Shown: one piece after another, positions 35,450 to 44,608 of the stretch | Numbering within the stretch: position 1 is the stretch's first letter | How the letters are laid out: every line of letters starts with the position of its first letter | Assembly (NCBI RefSeq): GCF_006352065.1 | Contig: NZ_CP040915.1 | Span: 1,116,001-1,180,000 of the forward strand | Reading direction: 5' to 3' | DNA length: 64,000 nucleotides | DNA from: Georgenia yuyongxinii | GTDB taxonomy: Bacteria > Actinomycetota > Actinomycetes > Actinomycetales > Actinomycetaceae | The notes under the pieces: model-generated | What the model was told of the DNA's origin: nothing | The model's input: the letters and a program-made list of their open reading frames with translations, nothing else | Database searches by the model: none | Position numbers and translations under genes: made by a program

Positions 35450-35473
35450 TGGTGTGCGGCCCGACGCACACCA
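35450..35473 (+). terminator. hairpin after the tad operon
   Basis: TGGTGTGCG (35450-35458) and CGCACACCA (35465-35473) are perfect arms with a 6-nt loop, 12 nt past the last tad stop. No U-tract. Confidence 0.7.
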
Positions 35474-35597
35474 CGGCCTGCGCGTCCCACAGCAGCTGAG
35501 GTCTTCACGCCCGGTCCAGCCGCGCTCACGCGACGGTCACGCGCCGATGACGCACCGGTAACGGGCCGCAGCGCACGATCCTCGGGGGTGGACCGCG

Positions 35598-36650
35598 ATG
35601 ACGCTCGCGAGGGCCGGAATTCCTGTCGGGCGGGCACTGCTCGCGGCGGCACTCGCCCTGGCGGTCGCCTCGTGCAGCGTGCCGGGCGGCGACAGCCCGC
35701 AGCCGGGTCTGGACACGTCAGCGGCCGGCGAGACCGCTACGTCAGAGGACGGCACTCCCACCGAGGGCTCGACTGCGACCCAAACGCCGCCCGGCAACGA
35801 CACAGACGGGCCAGCGCCCCAGACCGGCGGCCGGAACGTGCTGGCCTGGATCGCGGACCTCGGCGCCGGGGCGCCCCCCGGCCCAGAGGGCGAAGGCGCC
35901 TCGTACCTCGCGCTCTCCGAGCTGCGGTGCGGCGAAGCGCTGAGCCTGGCGGGCACCAGGTCGGCGGTCAAGGCCGCGGCGACGGCCTGTCTGGCCGCCC
36001 AGACGGGCAGTGCCCAGCTGTGGGAGAGCGCGGTGGCGCAACGCGCCGCCCTCGCCGACGGCAGTGAGGGCTGCCTGGACGTCGGTGTCCTGGGTGCTCT
36101 CGATCGGCTCCTCGCGGCGTATGCGGCGAGTCCCGGGAGCCAGATCGTTCTTCGGCCCGATGCCGGCGAGGGCCGCCCGCCGTGCCCCACCGACATCACG
36201 ATCTCCCCGACGAGTGGACCGGCCGGGACGCCGGTGACCATCACCGGCGACCACTTGGAGTTTGTGACCACCGTGATCGTGGACCTCGGCGGCGGCAACG
36301 TGCAGCAGGACTTCGTCGAGCTGGGCCAGAGGCAGGTCACCGTCACCATGCCGGCCCCCAGCGGTGCGGCGACGGCCGAGGTTCTCGTCGGCGTGGACCC
36401 CAACGAGTGGCAGCTCGGCCGGGCGACCTTCACATTCGAGCCCGGCGCCGGGGACGGCGGTGACACCGGTGACGGCACCGATCCGGGCGACGGCGGGGAC
36501 CCCGGAGACGGCACCGATCCGGGCGACGGCGGGGACCCCGGAGACGGCACCGATCCGGGCGACGGCGGGGACCCCGGAGACGGCACCGATCCGGGCGGTC
36601 CGGAAGCCACGAGTGGCGGGGACGGCGAAGCGGACAGTGGCGCGGGCTGA
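35598..36650 (+). CDS. lipoprotein with IPT/TIG-like domain and Gly/Asp repeat tail
   Basis: Predicted 350 aa from ATG 35598. A signal peptide ends in a lipobox (LAVASC, Cys about 26), so it is probably membrane-anchored outside the cell. A Thr/Pro/Gly-rich linker and a helical middle domain with Cys residues are followed by PTDITISPTSGPAGTPVTITG, an IPT/TIG-type immunoglobulin-like domain (about 200-285). The C-terminal tail consists of DGTDPGDGGDPG repeats encoded by 36-bp tandem units. Function unknown; surface or wall association is inferred. Confidence 0.78.
   Translation: MTLARAGIPVGRALLAAALALAVASCSVPGGDSPQPGLDTSAAGETATSEDGTPTEGSTATQTPPGNDTDGPAPQTGGRNVLAWIADLGAGAPPGPEGEGASYLALSELRCGEALSLAGTRSAVKAAATACLAAQTGSAQLWESAVAQRAALADGSEGCLDVGVLGALDRLLAAYAASPGSQIVLRPDAGEGRPPCPTDITISPTSGPAGTPVTITGDHLEFVTTVIVDLGGGNVQQDFVELGQRQVTVTMPAPSGAATAEVLVGVDPNEWQLGRATFTFEPGAGDGGDTGDGTDPGDGGDPGDGTDPGDGGDPGDGTDPGDGGDPGDGTDPGGPEATSGGDGEADSGAG
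36471..36596 (+). repeat. 36-bp tandem repeat, 3.5 copies, within lipoprotein gene
   Basis: Identical units start at 36471, 36507 and 36543, with a half unit at 36579-36596. Each encodes DGTDPGDGGDPG. Near-perfect identity implies recent expansion; in-frame copy-number change would lengthen or shorten the tail. Confidence 0.9.
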
Positions 36651-37614
36651 TGGGACAGAGCGCGACGCCCCTTCCCCGGGGGCCGGGACGCCACGTGGTC
36701 ACCCGTCGACGGCGGACCCCGTGGGATCCGGTCACGCGGGAACCACTGCAGATCCGCCCTCGGTTCCACCCGCCGCAGGCACGCCACCGGCTCGTGAGCA
36801 GCGGATCTCGGAGGTCCTCAAGGTCGTCACCCAGCTGGCCTCCTTGGTCGCCCTCGTCACGGCGCTGCTGGTGTACTTCGGCTGGCGCCGCACGGCGGAG
36901 ATGGCGGAGCGGTTCGGCGCCGACGCGAGCATCTTCGGCCTGTCCAGCCAGGACTACGTGCTGCGCAGCGTCGACATCGTGCTGCTGCCCGCCGTCGCGC
37001 TCCTGCTGCTCGCCCTGCTCGGACTGTGGGCCCATGGGCGGCTGGTGACCCGTCCGCGCACCGCGCGAAGGGTCGTCGCCGTCCTGCGGTTCAGCTGGTT
37101 GGTCCCGCTCGTGGTCGGTGTGCCGCAGCTCGTCTGGCGCGAGCCGGTGGGCGTGTTCTGGTTGCCGTTCTGGTTCGCCATCGCGGTGTTCGGCACCTGG
37201 TACGCCCAGGCGCTAGGCGCCCGCATTCACGGGCGCACACAGGCGATGCCGTTGGTCGCCGTCGTCGTGCTCACCGCGCTGGCGGCCGTCGCGATGTTCT
37301 GGATGACCGAGCGCGTCGCATGGGCCGTGGGTGGCGCGCGCGCCGAGGACATCAAGGACGACGTCGACCGCACGCTCGCGGCCGTCACCCTCTACAGCGA
37401 CCAGCGCCTGGACCTCGCCGGTGCCGACCTCACGGAGTCGGTGCTGGCGGACGCCGAGGCCGCGCACCGGTTCCGGTACGACGGTCTGTTCCTCCTCGAC
37501 CAGTCCGGCGGCAAGCACTTCCTCCTCACCGGGGACTGGTCACCAGGGCACGGCCGGCTGATCGTGCTCCCCGACAACTCCAGCGTTCGTCTCGAGTTCG
37601 GACCGGGCCGGTAG
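36637..37614 (+). CDS. four-TM membrane protein of unknown function
   Basis: Predicted 325 aa with GTG 36637 as start, overlapping the lipoprotein gene by 14 nt. An earlier in-frame start would read through the repeat region. A Pro/Ser/Thr-rich cytoplasmic head (about 60 aa) precedes TM segments at about 69-86, 110-130, 145-185 and 200-220, and then an ADIKDDVDRTLAAV-type soluble domain. No family was recognised. Co-transcription with the lipoprotein is likely. Confidence 0.65.
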   Translation: MARADGTERDAPSPGAGTPRGHPSTADPVGSGHAGTTADPPSVPPAAGTPPAREQRISEVLKVVTQLASLVALVTALLVYFGWRRTAEMAERFGADASIFGLSSQDYVLRSVDIVLLPAVALLLLALLGLWAHGRLVTRPRTARRVVAVLRFSWLVPLVVGVPQLVWREPVGVFWLPFWFAIAVFGTWYAQALGARIHGRTQAMPLVAVVVLTALAAVAMFWMTERVAWAVGGARAEDIKDDVDRTLAAVTLYSDQRLDLAGADLTESVLADAEAAHRFRYDGLFLLDQSGGKHFLLTGDWSPGHGRLIVLPDNSSVRLEFGPGR

Positions 37615-37653
37615 CGGCGCCCAACCGCCGGCCACCGCCGCCGGACGGGCACC

Positions 37654-38883
37654 TCACGGCGACCGGACGAGCCCGACGCCCCGGTCGGCGACGTCGACGT
37701 CCGGCGCGAGCGCGGACAGGTCGGCGGTGGCGAGCAGCCGGGACACCACCACGGTGGCCATCGGTGGCAGGGGCGACGCCATGATCTCCTCCCACCACAG
37801 CGCCGTGACCCCGGCCACGTGCGGGGTGGCCATGGAGGTGCCGTTCAGGCTGACCAGCCCGCCGCCGGCCTTTGCCGAGACGACGCCGACGCCCGGCGCG
37901 GCGACCTGCGGAAAGGTGTTGGAGAAGGGCGCGATGGTCAGCCCGGCCGGAGACTGGCCGAGCGCCCCGGTGGAGATCACGCCCTCGGCGGCCGCGGGGA
38001 TGGAGACACCGATCTCGAACGCGGGGTCGACGCGGCGTTTGCTCTCGTTGCCCGCCGCGGCGACGACGACCGTCCCCCCGCCGAAGGCCGCCTGGCCTCG
38101 AAAGAGCTGCATGAGCGCGTCGAAGACCCGAAGGTTGGCCCGATAGGCCTCCAGTGCGGAGGACGTCGCGAGCTCGACGGGCCAACCTTGGGTGGTCAGC
38201 TGCTTGACCAGTCCGGGGAAGTCGAAGCCGAGCGACATGGAGATGACCTGGGCGCCCTGCTGGACCGCCCACTGCATGCCGCGGAAGAGCATGTCCGACT
38301 CGCCGCCGCCGTCGTCGCCGAGCACCTTGCCGATCAGGGCGCTGGTCACGCCGCGGGCGACCCCGATGCGGGTGCCGTCCACGTCCCGTCCCAGCACGGT
38401 GCCTGCGCAGTGGGTGCCGTGCCCCTGCCGGTCACCGGTGCCCGAGCCGGAGAAGTCCTCCTCCACCAGGGTCACGCCGGCGAAGGCGGCATGGGTGGCG
38501 TCGATGCCGGTGTCGAGCACCGCCACGACGGTGCCCGCGCCGGTGCGCGCCGAGACGTCCGCGCCCACCGCGGTCACGCCCCAGGTGGCGCCGGCCGCCT
38601 CGGCGCCGCCTGGGTCGCCGCCCGCCGGGGCGCCGGCACCGCCGTCGCCGCCCGCCTCGTCGTCGCCGACGGGCCGCACCAGCGCGGTGGGCATCACCGG
38701 CGCCACCGCCCGGACCTCGGGGTCGCGGGCGACGTCGCGGACCTCGCGTTTGTCCAGCTCGACCACGTCGACCCGCGGCTCGGGCGGGACGTCGAGAACG
38801 TCGAGCGGGGCGGCCTCCCCGCCGAACGGCTCTTGGGTGCGGGCCCGGCTCAGGTCCCGCAGAACGGTGTAGCTGCGTTCCAT
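37654..38883 (-). CDS. subtilisin-like S8 serine peptidase
   Basis: Predicted 409 aa from ATG 38883 (overlapping the GDPD stop). The catalytic triad is intact: Asp in VVAVLDTGIDATH, His in GHGTHCAGTV, Ser in NGTSMATPHVAG; the oxyanion Asn is in VVAAAGNESKR. There is no signal peptide, so it may act in the cytoplasm or be exported by another route. The N-terminal about 110 residues resemble an inhibitor-like propeptide. It is the third gene of the subtilase-GDPD-subtilase cluster. Confidence 0.9.
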   Translation of the reverse strand: MERSYTVLRDLSRARTQEPFGGEAAPLDVLDVPPEPRVDVVELDKREVRDVARDPEVRAVAPVMPTALVRPVGDDEAGGDGGAGAPAGGDPGGAEAAGATWGVTAVGADVSARTGAGTVVAVLDTGIDATHAAFAGVTLVEEDFSGSGTGDRQGHGTHCAGTVLGRDVDGTRIGVARGVTSALIGKVLGDDGGGESDMLFRGMQWAVQQGAQVISMSLGFDFPGLVKQLTTQGWPVELATSSALEAYRANLRVFDALMQLFRGQAAFGGGTVVVAAAGNESKRRVDPAFEIGVSIPAAAEGVISTGALGQSPAGLTIAPFSNTFPQVAAPGVGVVSAKAGGGLVSLNGTSMATPHVAGVTALWWEEIMASPLPPMATVVVSRLLATADLSALAPDVDVADRGVGLVRSP

Positions 38884-39842
38884 CACGCCTCCTCGAGTAC
38901 CCGGGCCAGCACGTCTGGGTGGTCCGTCATGATGCCGTCGACGCCCCAGGCCAGCAGGCGCCGCATGTCGTCCTCGTCGTCGATGGTCCACACGTCCACG
39001 CGCAACCCCGCCGCATGGGCCTGGCGGATCAGGCTCGGCGTGACGATCCGGAAGCCCTTGTACGCGTCCGGCGGCTGCAGGGCCTGGAACGGGGCCCGGT
39101 AGAGGCGGGCCAGGCGCACCTTGCTCAGGAGCCAGAACTGGACGAACTCCGCGACCGCCGCCGCCGTCGCCACCGAGCCACCGGAGGCGGCGCGGAAACG
39201 CTTGATGGAGGCGCCGTCGTCGGTGACGACGAGCGTGCGGGCCTGCCCGCCGGCCGTCTCAATGACGCGCCAGACCGCCTCCTCGGTCCCCGGCCGGGTG
39301 GGCTTGAGCTCGATGTTGATGTTCCGGTCCGGGAACTCCCGGTAGAAGGCCTCAAGGGTGGCGATGGTGACCCCGCGGCCGCGCCACGGGAAGGTCGCGC
39401 CGCCGTCGGGCGTGAAGCGGTAGCCGGCGTCGAGCCGCTGCAGCTCGGCGAAGGTCTTGCGGGCCACCGGGCCGGTGCCGTCGGTGGTGCGGTCGACGGT
39501 TTCGTCGTGGATCACCACGACGACGCCGTCCGCGCTGGTGTGCGCGTCGAGCTCGAGGACCGCCTCCCGGCCGGCCAGCGCCTCGTGGAAGCCCTCCAGG
39601 GTGTTCTCGGGCACGATCTTCCGCCCGCCCCGGTGCGCGAAGTTCACCGGCCAGCCCGACGGCGTGGGGGCCCGTGCGGACCGCGCGCCGGAAGCCTGCG
39701 CCGCCGAACGGCGCGCCAGCACCGTGCCGACCACCCCGGCGAGCAGGCCGAGCGCGAAGGGTGCCGCGCCCAGCTTGAGGTGCCAGATGTTGTCCGCGAC
39801 GACGGCGCCCGGGCCCTGCTGCTTGATGATCGCGTTGCTCAC
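38883..39842 (-). CDS. glycerophosphodiester phosphodiesterase
   Basis: Predicted 319 aa with GTG 39842, overlapping the upstream subtilase stop (GTGA). A hydrophobic N-terminal segment (about 25-43, PFALGLLAGVVGTVLA) probably anchors it. Catalytic motifs: NFAHRGGRKIVPENTLEGF (the two catalytic His regions begin here), ELDAHTSADGVVVVIHDETV and NINIELKP. It hydrolyses glycerophosphodiesters to glycerol-3-phosphate and an alcohol with a divalent metal. Its coupling to two proteases is unusual. Confidence 0.88.
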   Translation of the reverse strand: MSNAIIKQQGPGAVVADNIWHLKLGAAPFALGLLAGVVGTVLARRSAAQASGARSARAPTPSGWPVNFAHRGGRKIVPENTLEGFHEALAGREAVLELDAHTSADGVVVVIHDETVDRTTDGTGPVARKTFAELQRLDAGYRFTPDGGATFPWRGRGVTIATLEAFYREFPDRNINIELKPTRPGTEEAVWRVIETAGGQARTLVVTDDGASIKRFRAASGGSVATAAAVAEFVQFWLLSKVRLARLYRAPFQALQPPDAYKGFRIVTPSLIRQAHAAGLRVDVWTIDDEDDMRRLLAWGVDGIMTDHPDVLARVLEEA

Positions 39843-41560
39843 GGCATCTCCTTCGGCGGTGGCCGGTGGTCGGGAACGGCAGCGGGCACGGCAAGCAGCG
39901 CCCGGGAAGAGGTGTGGGCGAGGAGCGCCCGACCGTCGGGGGGCACGGCCACCTCCCGCCCGGCGATCTCGGGCCCGACCACCGCGGCGCGCAGTGCGTC
40001 CTCCTCGCCGAGGCGGTAGACCAGCTCGCTCACGGCCGTGGCCGGCAGCGCGTCGACATCGGCAGGGGAGACCCCCAGGAGCCGTGCCACGCCGGTGCGC
40101 ACCTGGTCGCGGTCGAGGTCGGCGAGCACCGCCTGAAGGCGCCCGACGGCGTCCCCGGCCGAGCCGGCCCAGGCCACCTCCGGCTCGACGAGCGGCGGCA
40201 GACCCGCTTCCAGCAGAGCGGCAGCGTCGACGATGCCCACCCCGTAGTTGCCGGCCACCGGCCATGTGTCCCAGCCGGGCGGCACCCGGTGCCCGTGGCT
40301 GCGCAGCAGGGCGAGGAACGCCGCCTGCACGTGGGCGCGCCCGTACCGGGCCACGATCGCCTCGTGCCCGTGGTGCGCGATCCACAGGGCGGCCACCCCG
40401 GCCAGGCACGCGACCGCGTAGGAGGTCCCGCTGGCGCGCCGCTCCAGATAGGTCGGCGACCCGGAGGTGCGGTCCACCGCCGCCACCCACACGCTCTCGC
40501 CCGGGGCGCTGATGTCCACCAGCGGCCCGTGGGAGGACCCCTCCCAGGGGCGGCTGTCCGCGTTCGTCGCCGCCACGGCGAGGCATTCCGGGTACGACGC
40601 CGGCGCCACCACCACCCCCACCTTGTTGCCGGCCGCCGCCATCACCACCATCCCGCCCGCCACCGCGGCCCGGATGGCCTCCTGCAGGCCGAAGAACCCC
40701 CGCCCGCCCAGCGACATCGAGATCACCTGGCAGCCGCGGCGCCGGGCCTCCTCCACCGCGCGGGCGACGTCGCCGTCGAGCACCTGCACCACGCTGCGCA
40801 CCGCGCGCACGGGCACTACCGTGCACAGCGGCGCCACGCCCAGGATGGTCCGTGTCTCGCGGCTGCCGATCACGCTCGAGGACGCCGTGCCGTGCCCAGG
40901 CGTGGTGAACGGCAGGTACCACGGGCGCTCGAGCGGGTCGCGCGCGTCGTCGTCGCCGGCGATGGCGTCCCAGTCCTTGGTGAGGTCGTACATGCCGGCG
41001 ACCTCGGGATGGTCGGTGTAGCCGGTGTCGATCGAGGCGACCACCGCGCCGTCGCCCCGGCTGCGCCCGTCGGCCGGCGGCGCCAGCGCCCAGGCGTCCC
41101 GGGCGCGGACGGCGTCCACCGCCCACGTCGGCGGCTCCGAGCCCGGCAGGTGCGCCGCCGAGTCGGTGAAGGACTCCTCACCCGAGGCCGAGAGCGACCC
41201 CGCCGCCGTCCACGACTCGGGCCCGAACGCGCTCGACGGCACGTCCGGCTCGACGTCGGCGCCGGTCACGGCCGCGAGCCGGGCGGCGAGGTCGTAGGCG
41301 GTGCGGGAGGCGTCGTAGGCGGTCAGCGCGGGCACCGCGCCCGAGACCACCCAGTACGCCGCGAGGGGCCCGGCGCCGTCGGTGAGCGGCTCGACCCGCC
41401 ACGGCCGGCCCGCCTCGTCAAGCGTGCCCAACGCCCGGGTGGTCAGGGTCCGGACGGCCGCCGCGTCGGGGCCGGGGATGGGGATGGCGCCGGCGGCCCG
41501 GTCGGCGCCGAGGCGCACGAGCAGCCGCACCGTGGTGACCGAGGGGTCCTCGGGCGGCAT
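39839..41560 (-). CDS. S8 family serine peptidase, larger
   Basis: Predicted 573 aa from ATG 41560. An N-terminal about 150-residue domain without recognised family precedes the subtilase domain: Asp in VVASIDTGYTDHPE, His in TTPGHGTASSSV, Asn in VVMAAAGNKVG, Ser in ASGTSYAVACLAG (an altered GTSMATP). A C-terminal about 120-residue helical domain follows. No signal peptide is evident. First gene of the three-gene coupled cluster. Confidence 0.87.
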   Translation of the reverse strand: MPPEDPSVTTVRLLVRLGADRAAGAIPIPGPDAAAVRTLTTRALGTLDEAGRPWRVEPLTDGAGPLAAYWVVSGAVPALTAYDASRTAYDLAARLAAVTGADVEPDVPSSAFGPESWTAAGSLSASGEESFTDSAAHLPGSEPPTWAVDAVRARDAWALAPPADGRSRGDGAVVASIDTGYTDHPEVAGMYDLTKDWDAIAGDDDARDPLERPWYLPFTTPGHGTASSSVIGSRETRTILGVAPLCTVVPVRAVRSVVQVLDGDVARAVEEARRRGCQVISMSLGGRGFFGLQEAIRAAVAGGMVVMAAAGNKVGVVVAPASYPECLAVAATNADSRPWEGSSHGPLVDISAPGESVWVAAVDRTSGSPTYLERRASGTSYAVACLAGVAALWIAHHGHEAIVARYGRAHVQAAFLALLRSHGHRVPPGWDTWPVAGNYGVGIVDAAALLEAGLPPLVEPEVAWAGSAGDAVGRLQAVLADLDRDQVRTGVARLLGVSPADVDALPATAVSELVYRLGEEDALRAAVVGPEIAGREVAVPPDGRALLAHTSSRALLAVPAAVPDHRPPPKEMP

Positions 41561-41718
41561 GTCCACCCCCGTGGGTCGAGCGCACCGCGACGCCCGGAGA
41601 GCGCGCCACGGCGCCCGGAGCGTAGCCGCCCCGGCGTGACCGGCGCGTGACCAGGGCGTCACCGGCGGCCGCGCCGGCGGGCGTGCTCGAGATCTGGCTC
41701 GAACCGGTCGTCGGGCGG

Positions 41719-42219
41719 TTACGCGACCGGCGTCGTCGACCAGCGGTGCGCGGTCCGCTCCAGCCGGCGGCCGGCGGGCCGGGACGAGCCCGGCTGGCGC
41801 GGCCGACGGCGGAACTGACCCGGGCGGGCGTGCGCGAGGTGACCCGAACCGGCGGAGCGTCGCGTCGCCAGCGCCGTCCACCGCTCGCGCTCGGCCACGA
41901 GACGGGCTCGCCCGGCGCGGGCGAGCTCACGCTGCCGCTGCGCCCCGGCGGAGAGCCGGCGCGCGAGGAAGGCCCGCTTCATCGCCAGCACGGCCATCAC
42001 GCCGATGCCAACCCAGATGACGTTGACGACCGCGGAGGGCAGCGCCCCGTTCGCCAGCGCACTGACGCTCAGCAACGCTGCGCCGGTCATGTTGAGGACC
42101 TGGTAGCGCACCGTGTCGGTCGCCAGGCGCTGCCGGGTCACCATGATGTACGTCACCAGGGAGACAAGGGCGCCCGCCCATCCGAGGACGGCGATAGCAG
42201 TTGCGGCCAGGTCATTCAC
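41719..42219 (-). CDS. CBU_0592-like membrane protein
   Basis: Predicted 166 aa with GTG 42219 (AGGATTC upstream). Three TM segments in the first 80 residues (VNDLAATAIAVLGWAGALVS..., LNMTGAALLSVSALANG, VVNVIWVGIGVMAVLA) match the small CBU_0592-type membrane domain. The C-terminal half is basic and low-complexity (RRPRQPGSSRPAGRR). Function unknown. Divergent from the LysR gene and perhaps its target. Confidence 0.72.
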   Translation of the reverse strand: MNDLAATAIAVLGWAGALVSLVTYIMVTRQRLATDTVRYQVLNMTGAALLSVSALANGALPSAVVNVIWVGIGVMAVLAMKRAFLARRLSAGAQRQRELARAGRARLVAERERWTALATRRSAGSGHLAHARPGQFRRRPRQPGSSRPAGRRLERTAHRWSTTPVA

Positions 42220-42291
42220 GTAACGAATCCTGACGGGTTCCGGGGTGAAGATCAATCGAACGATTCCTGATGAGGTATACAGTTCTGCTTC

Positions 42292-43197
42292 ATGGACATC
42301 GACCCACGCAGGCTTGGTTTTCTGTTGGCCGTCAGCAGGTCTGGAGGTGTCCTGGCCGCGGCGGACTCGTTACGTCTGAGTGCTTCTGCCGTGTCTCAGC
42401 AAATTGCGCGTCTGGAGTCCGAGGCGGGTGTGAAGGTGCTCGACCGGCAGCCCACCGGGGCCACCCTCACCGCGGCGGGTCGGCTGCTGGCCGAGACGGC
42501 CGAACGCATCGAGAGCGAGGTGGGGGAGGCCCGCCGGGCGCTTGCGGCTCTCGAGGGCGACATCTCCGGCGTCGTGGTGGTCGGCGCCTTCCAGACGGCG
42601 ATCCGCGCGGTGCTGGTGCCGCTCCTCGCCGAGCTCGAGCAGACGCTGCCCGGCGTGGACCTCTTCGTGCACGAGCTGGCCGAGGAGCACGGACGCCGGG
42701 CCCTGCGGCGCGGCGAGCTGGACCTGCTGGTCATCGAGCACGACCTCACCGCCCCGACCGCCGCGCCCCAGGGCACCCGGGACGTCCCGTTCCTCGACGA
42801 GCCGTGGATGATCGCGCTGCCGGCGAGCGATCCCACGCCGAGCTCGTTGCTGGACCTGGCGGGGGCCACGTGGCTCGCCCCCGAGCCGGGGGGTGCGTCG
42901 GACCGAGCGCTGCGCCGGCTGGCCACCGAGCTGTCGTTCACGCCCCGCACCGCGCACCGCTACCAGGACTTCGACGTGTCGCTCGCCATGGTCGCCGCCG
43001 GGCTGGGTGTGGCGCTCGTGCCGCAGCTGGCGCTGCGCCGGCAGCTGCCCGAGAACGTCCAGTGGGTGGGGCTGCCCGGGCTCGGCAACCGGCACCTGTT
43101 CATCCGCCACCGCGCCACCCGCACCGAGCCGCGGGCGGCCACGCTCGCGGTGCTCGAGCAGATGATCCAGGTCGCGGCCAACCTCGAGCCGTTCTGA
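42292..43197 (+). CDS. LysR family transcriptional regulator
   Basis: Predicted 301 aa from ATG 42292. The N-terminal winged HTH (FLLAVSRSGGVLAAADSLRL, SASAVSQQIARLESEAG) is followed by a substrate-binding domain (GVVVVGAFQTAIRAVL ... LDLLVIEHDL). Family members regulate a divergent neighbour, here the CBU_0592-like gene 72 nt away, in response to a small ligand. The effector is unknown. Confidence 0.92.
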   Translation: MDIDPRRLGFLLAVSRSGGVLAAADSLRLSASAVSQQIARLESEAGVKVLDRQPTGATLTAAGRLLAETAERIESEVGEARRALAALEGDISGVVVVGAFQTAIRAVLVPLLAELEQTLPGVDLFVHELAEEHGRRALRRGELDLLVIEHDLTAPTAAPQGTRDVPFLDEPWMIALPASDPTPSSLLDLAGATWLAPEPGGASDRALRRLATELSFTPRTAHRYQDFDVSLAMVAAGLGVALVPQLALRRQLPENVQWVGLPGLGNRHLFIRHRATRTEPRAATLAVLEQMIQVAANLEPF

Positions 43198-43221
43198 GCC
43201 ACCGGGCGACGGCGTCCGGGG

Positions 43222-43884
43222 TCACCCGGCGTCGAACCGGGCGTGGACCAGCGCGTCGACCGTGATCTCCGCAGGCCGCAGGTCCAGGCCGGGGGCAGCC
43301 TCCATCGCGAACGCCGCCATCCGCACCTCCTTCTCGCGCGGGACGGGCGGGCCGCCGTCGGCGAGGAGCCCGGGGTCGGCGACCGCCGTCACCCGCACGT
43401 CCGCCAGGCCCACCGCGGCCGCGTAGACGCCGGCCTTGTGCACCGCCGCGGCGACGGCGCCCCGGCGGGCCTCCTCGGTGACCGCGGCCCGGGTCTGCTC
43501 GGTCAGGTCCCAGGTGACGCCCTCGACCGTCACGCCGTCGACGAGCGAGACCTCGGTGAGCCAGGCGGACAGCGCCGTGACGTCCGCGAACGTGGCGCTG
43601 GCACCGGCGGCGGCGTGGAACACGACCGGGAGCTGTGTGCCCTCCTGGTTCCAGGGACGTTCGCCCCAGACGCGGAGCTGGTCGCTCGACCACTCCGTCA
43701 CAGGGCCGTCCGCGGGGTCGTGCCGCGCGGAGAGCCCCTCGCCGATCTCGGCGTGCAGCCGCGCGCAGCGCTCCACGACGTCCTCCCGGGACGGTCCCTC
43801 GAACCCCAGCGAGAGCCGCACGGTCCCGCGCTCGGCGGCCCGGCGCACCTCGAACTCCCCGGTCACGGCGATCGTGGTCGGCAT
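43222..43884 (-). CDS. SIMPL domain (DUF541) protein
   Basis: Predicted 220 aa from ATG 43884 with GAGGAGGAGC upstream. ITVTGE-like opening (TTIAVTGEFEVRRAAERG), a central variable part and a C-terminal RVTAVADPG...VRMAAFAMEA region fit the SIMPL fold. No signal peptide is present, unlike many SIMPL proteins. Function unknown; E. coli YggE of this family reduces oxidative stress. Convergent with the LysR gene. Confidence 0.8.
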   Translation of the reverse strand: MPTTIAVTGEFEVRRAAERGTVRLSLGFEGPSREDVVERCARLHAEIGEGLSARHDPADGPVTEWSSDQLRVWGERPWNQEGTQLPVVFHAAAGASATFADVTALSAWLTEVSLVDGVTVEGVTWDLTEQTRAAVTEEARRGAVAAAVHKAGVYAAAVGLADVRVTAVADPGLLADGGPPVPREKEVRMAAFAMEAAPGLDLRPAEITVDALVHARFDAG

Positions 43885-44030
43885 AGCTCCTCCTCGGGTG
43901 GGTCGTCCTCGACGGGCCGGGGCGTCGGCGTCGACATGGACAGGAGCGTAGGCACCACGGCGCCGGCCCGTGCGCCGTTGTCCTCGCGGCGGCGGCGGAG
44001 GACCATCGGAGGCAGGCGTAGGAGGCGCAC

Positions 44031-44606
44031 GTGAGCACGACCGCTGGCACAACCCGGGCCGGGCGCCCGATCAACCGGGCCGGCCTCGTGGCCGCGCTCG
44101 CCCTCGGCGCGGGAGTCGCCGTCGCCGTGGGTGTCTACGCCGGTGTCCACACTCCGGCGGAGCGCCCGCTCTTCACCCTCGGCTTCTCGGGCATGCTGCA
44201 GATGAAGGCGTGGCTGACCACCGCGGCGGCCGTCCTGCTGGTGGTCCAGCTCGTCACCGCGCTCGGGATGTGGGGCCGCCTGCCGGGCGCGCGCCGAAGC
44301 CGCGCCGCCCTGGCGCTCACGCACCGCTACAGCGGCACGGCCGCGTTCGTGCTGACCCTGCCGGTGGCAGTGCACTGCCTGTGGTCGCTCGGGTTCGCGG
44401 CCACCAGCCCACGCGTCGTGGTGCACGGCCTTGCCGGCTCCCTGTTCTACGGTGCCTTCGCGACCAAGATGCTCGGCCTACGGCTGCGCCGCCTGCCCGG
44501 CTGGACGCTCCCCGTGCTCGGCGGGACCGTGCTGGCGCTGCTCGTGCTGCTCTGGCTCACCTCCGCGCTGTGGTTCTTCACCCGGCCCGGCGTCCCGAGG
44601 ACGTAG
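44031..44606 (+). CDS. DUF6529-like five-TM membrane protein
   Basis: Predicted 191 aa with GTG 44031. Five hydrophobic helices (about 18-40, 58-82, 98-120, 127-148 and 155-178). His in LALTHRYSGTAAF and in PVAVHCLWSLG could bind haem, as in b-type cytochrome membrane subunits. The gene is 2 nt from a Rieske gene, so the pair may form a small electron-transfer unit. Biochemical role unproven. Confidence 0.75.
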   Translation: MSTTAGTTRAGRPINRAGLVAALALGAGVAVAVGVYAGVHTPAERPLFTLGFSGMLQMKAWLTTAAAVLLVVQLVTALGMWGRLPGARRSRAALALTHRYSGTAAFVLTLPVAVHCLWSLGFAATSPRVVVHGLAGSLFYGAFATKMLGLRLRRLPGWTLPVLGGTVLALLVLLWLTSALWFFTRPGVPRT

Positions 44607-44608
44607 CG

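Noticed and set aside
36471-36596. CRISPR-like array (36-bp repeat)
   Set aside because: Units are directly adjacent without spacers and encode an in-frame peptide repeat.
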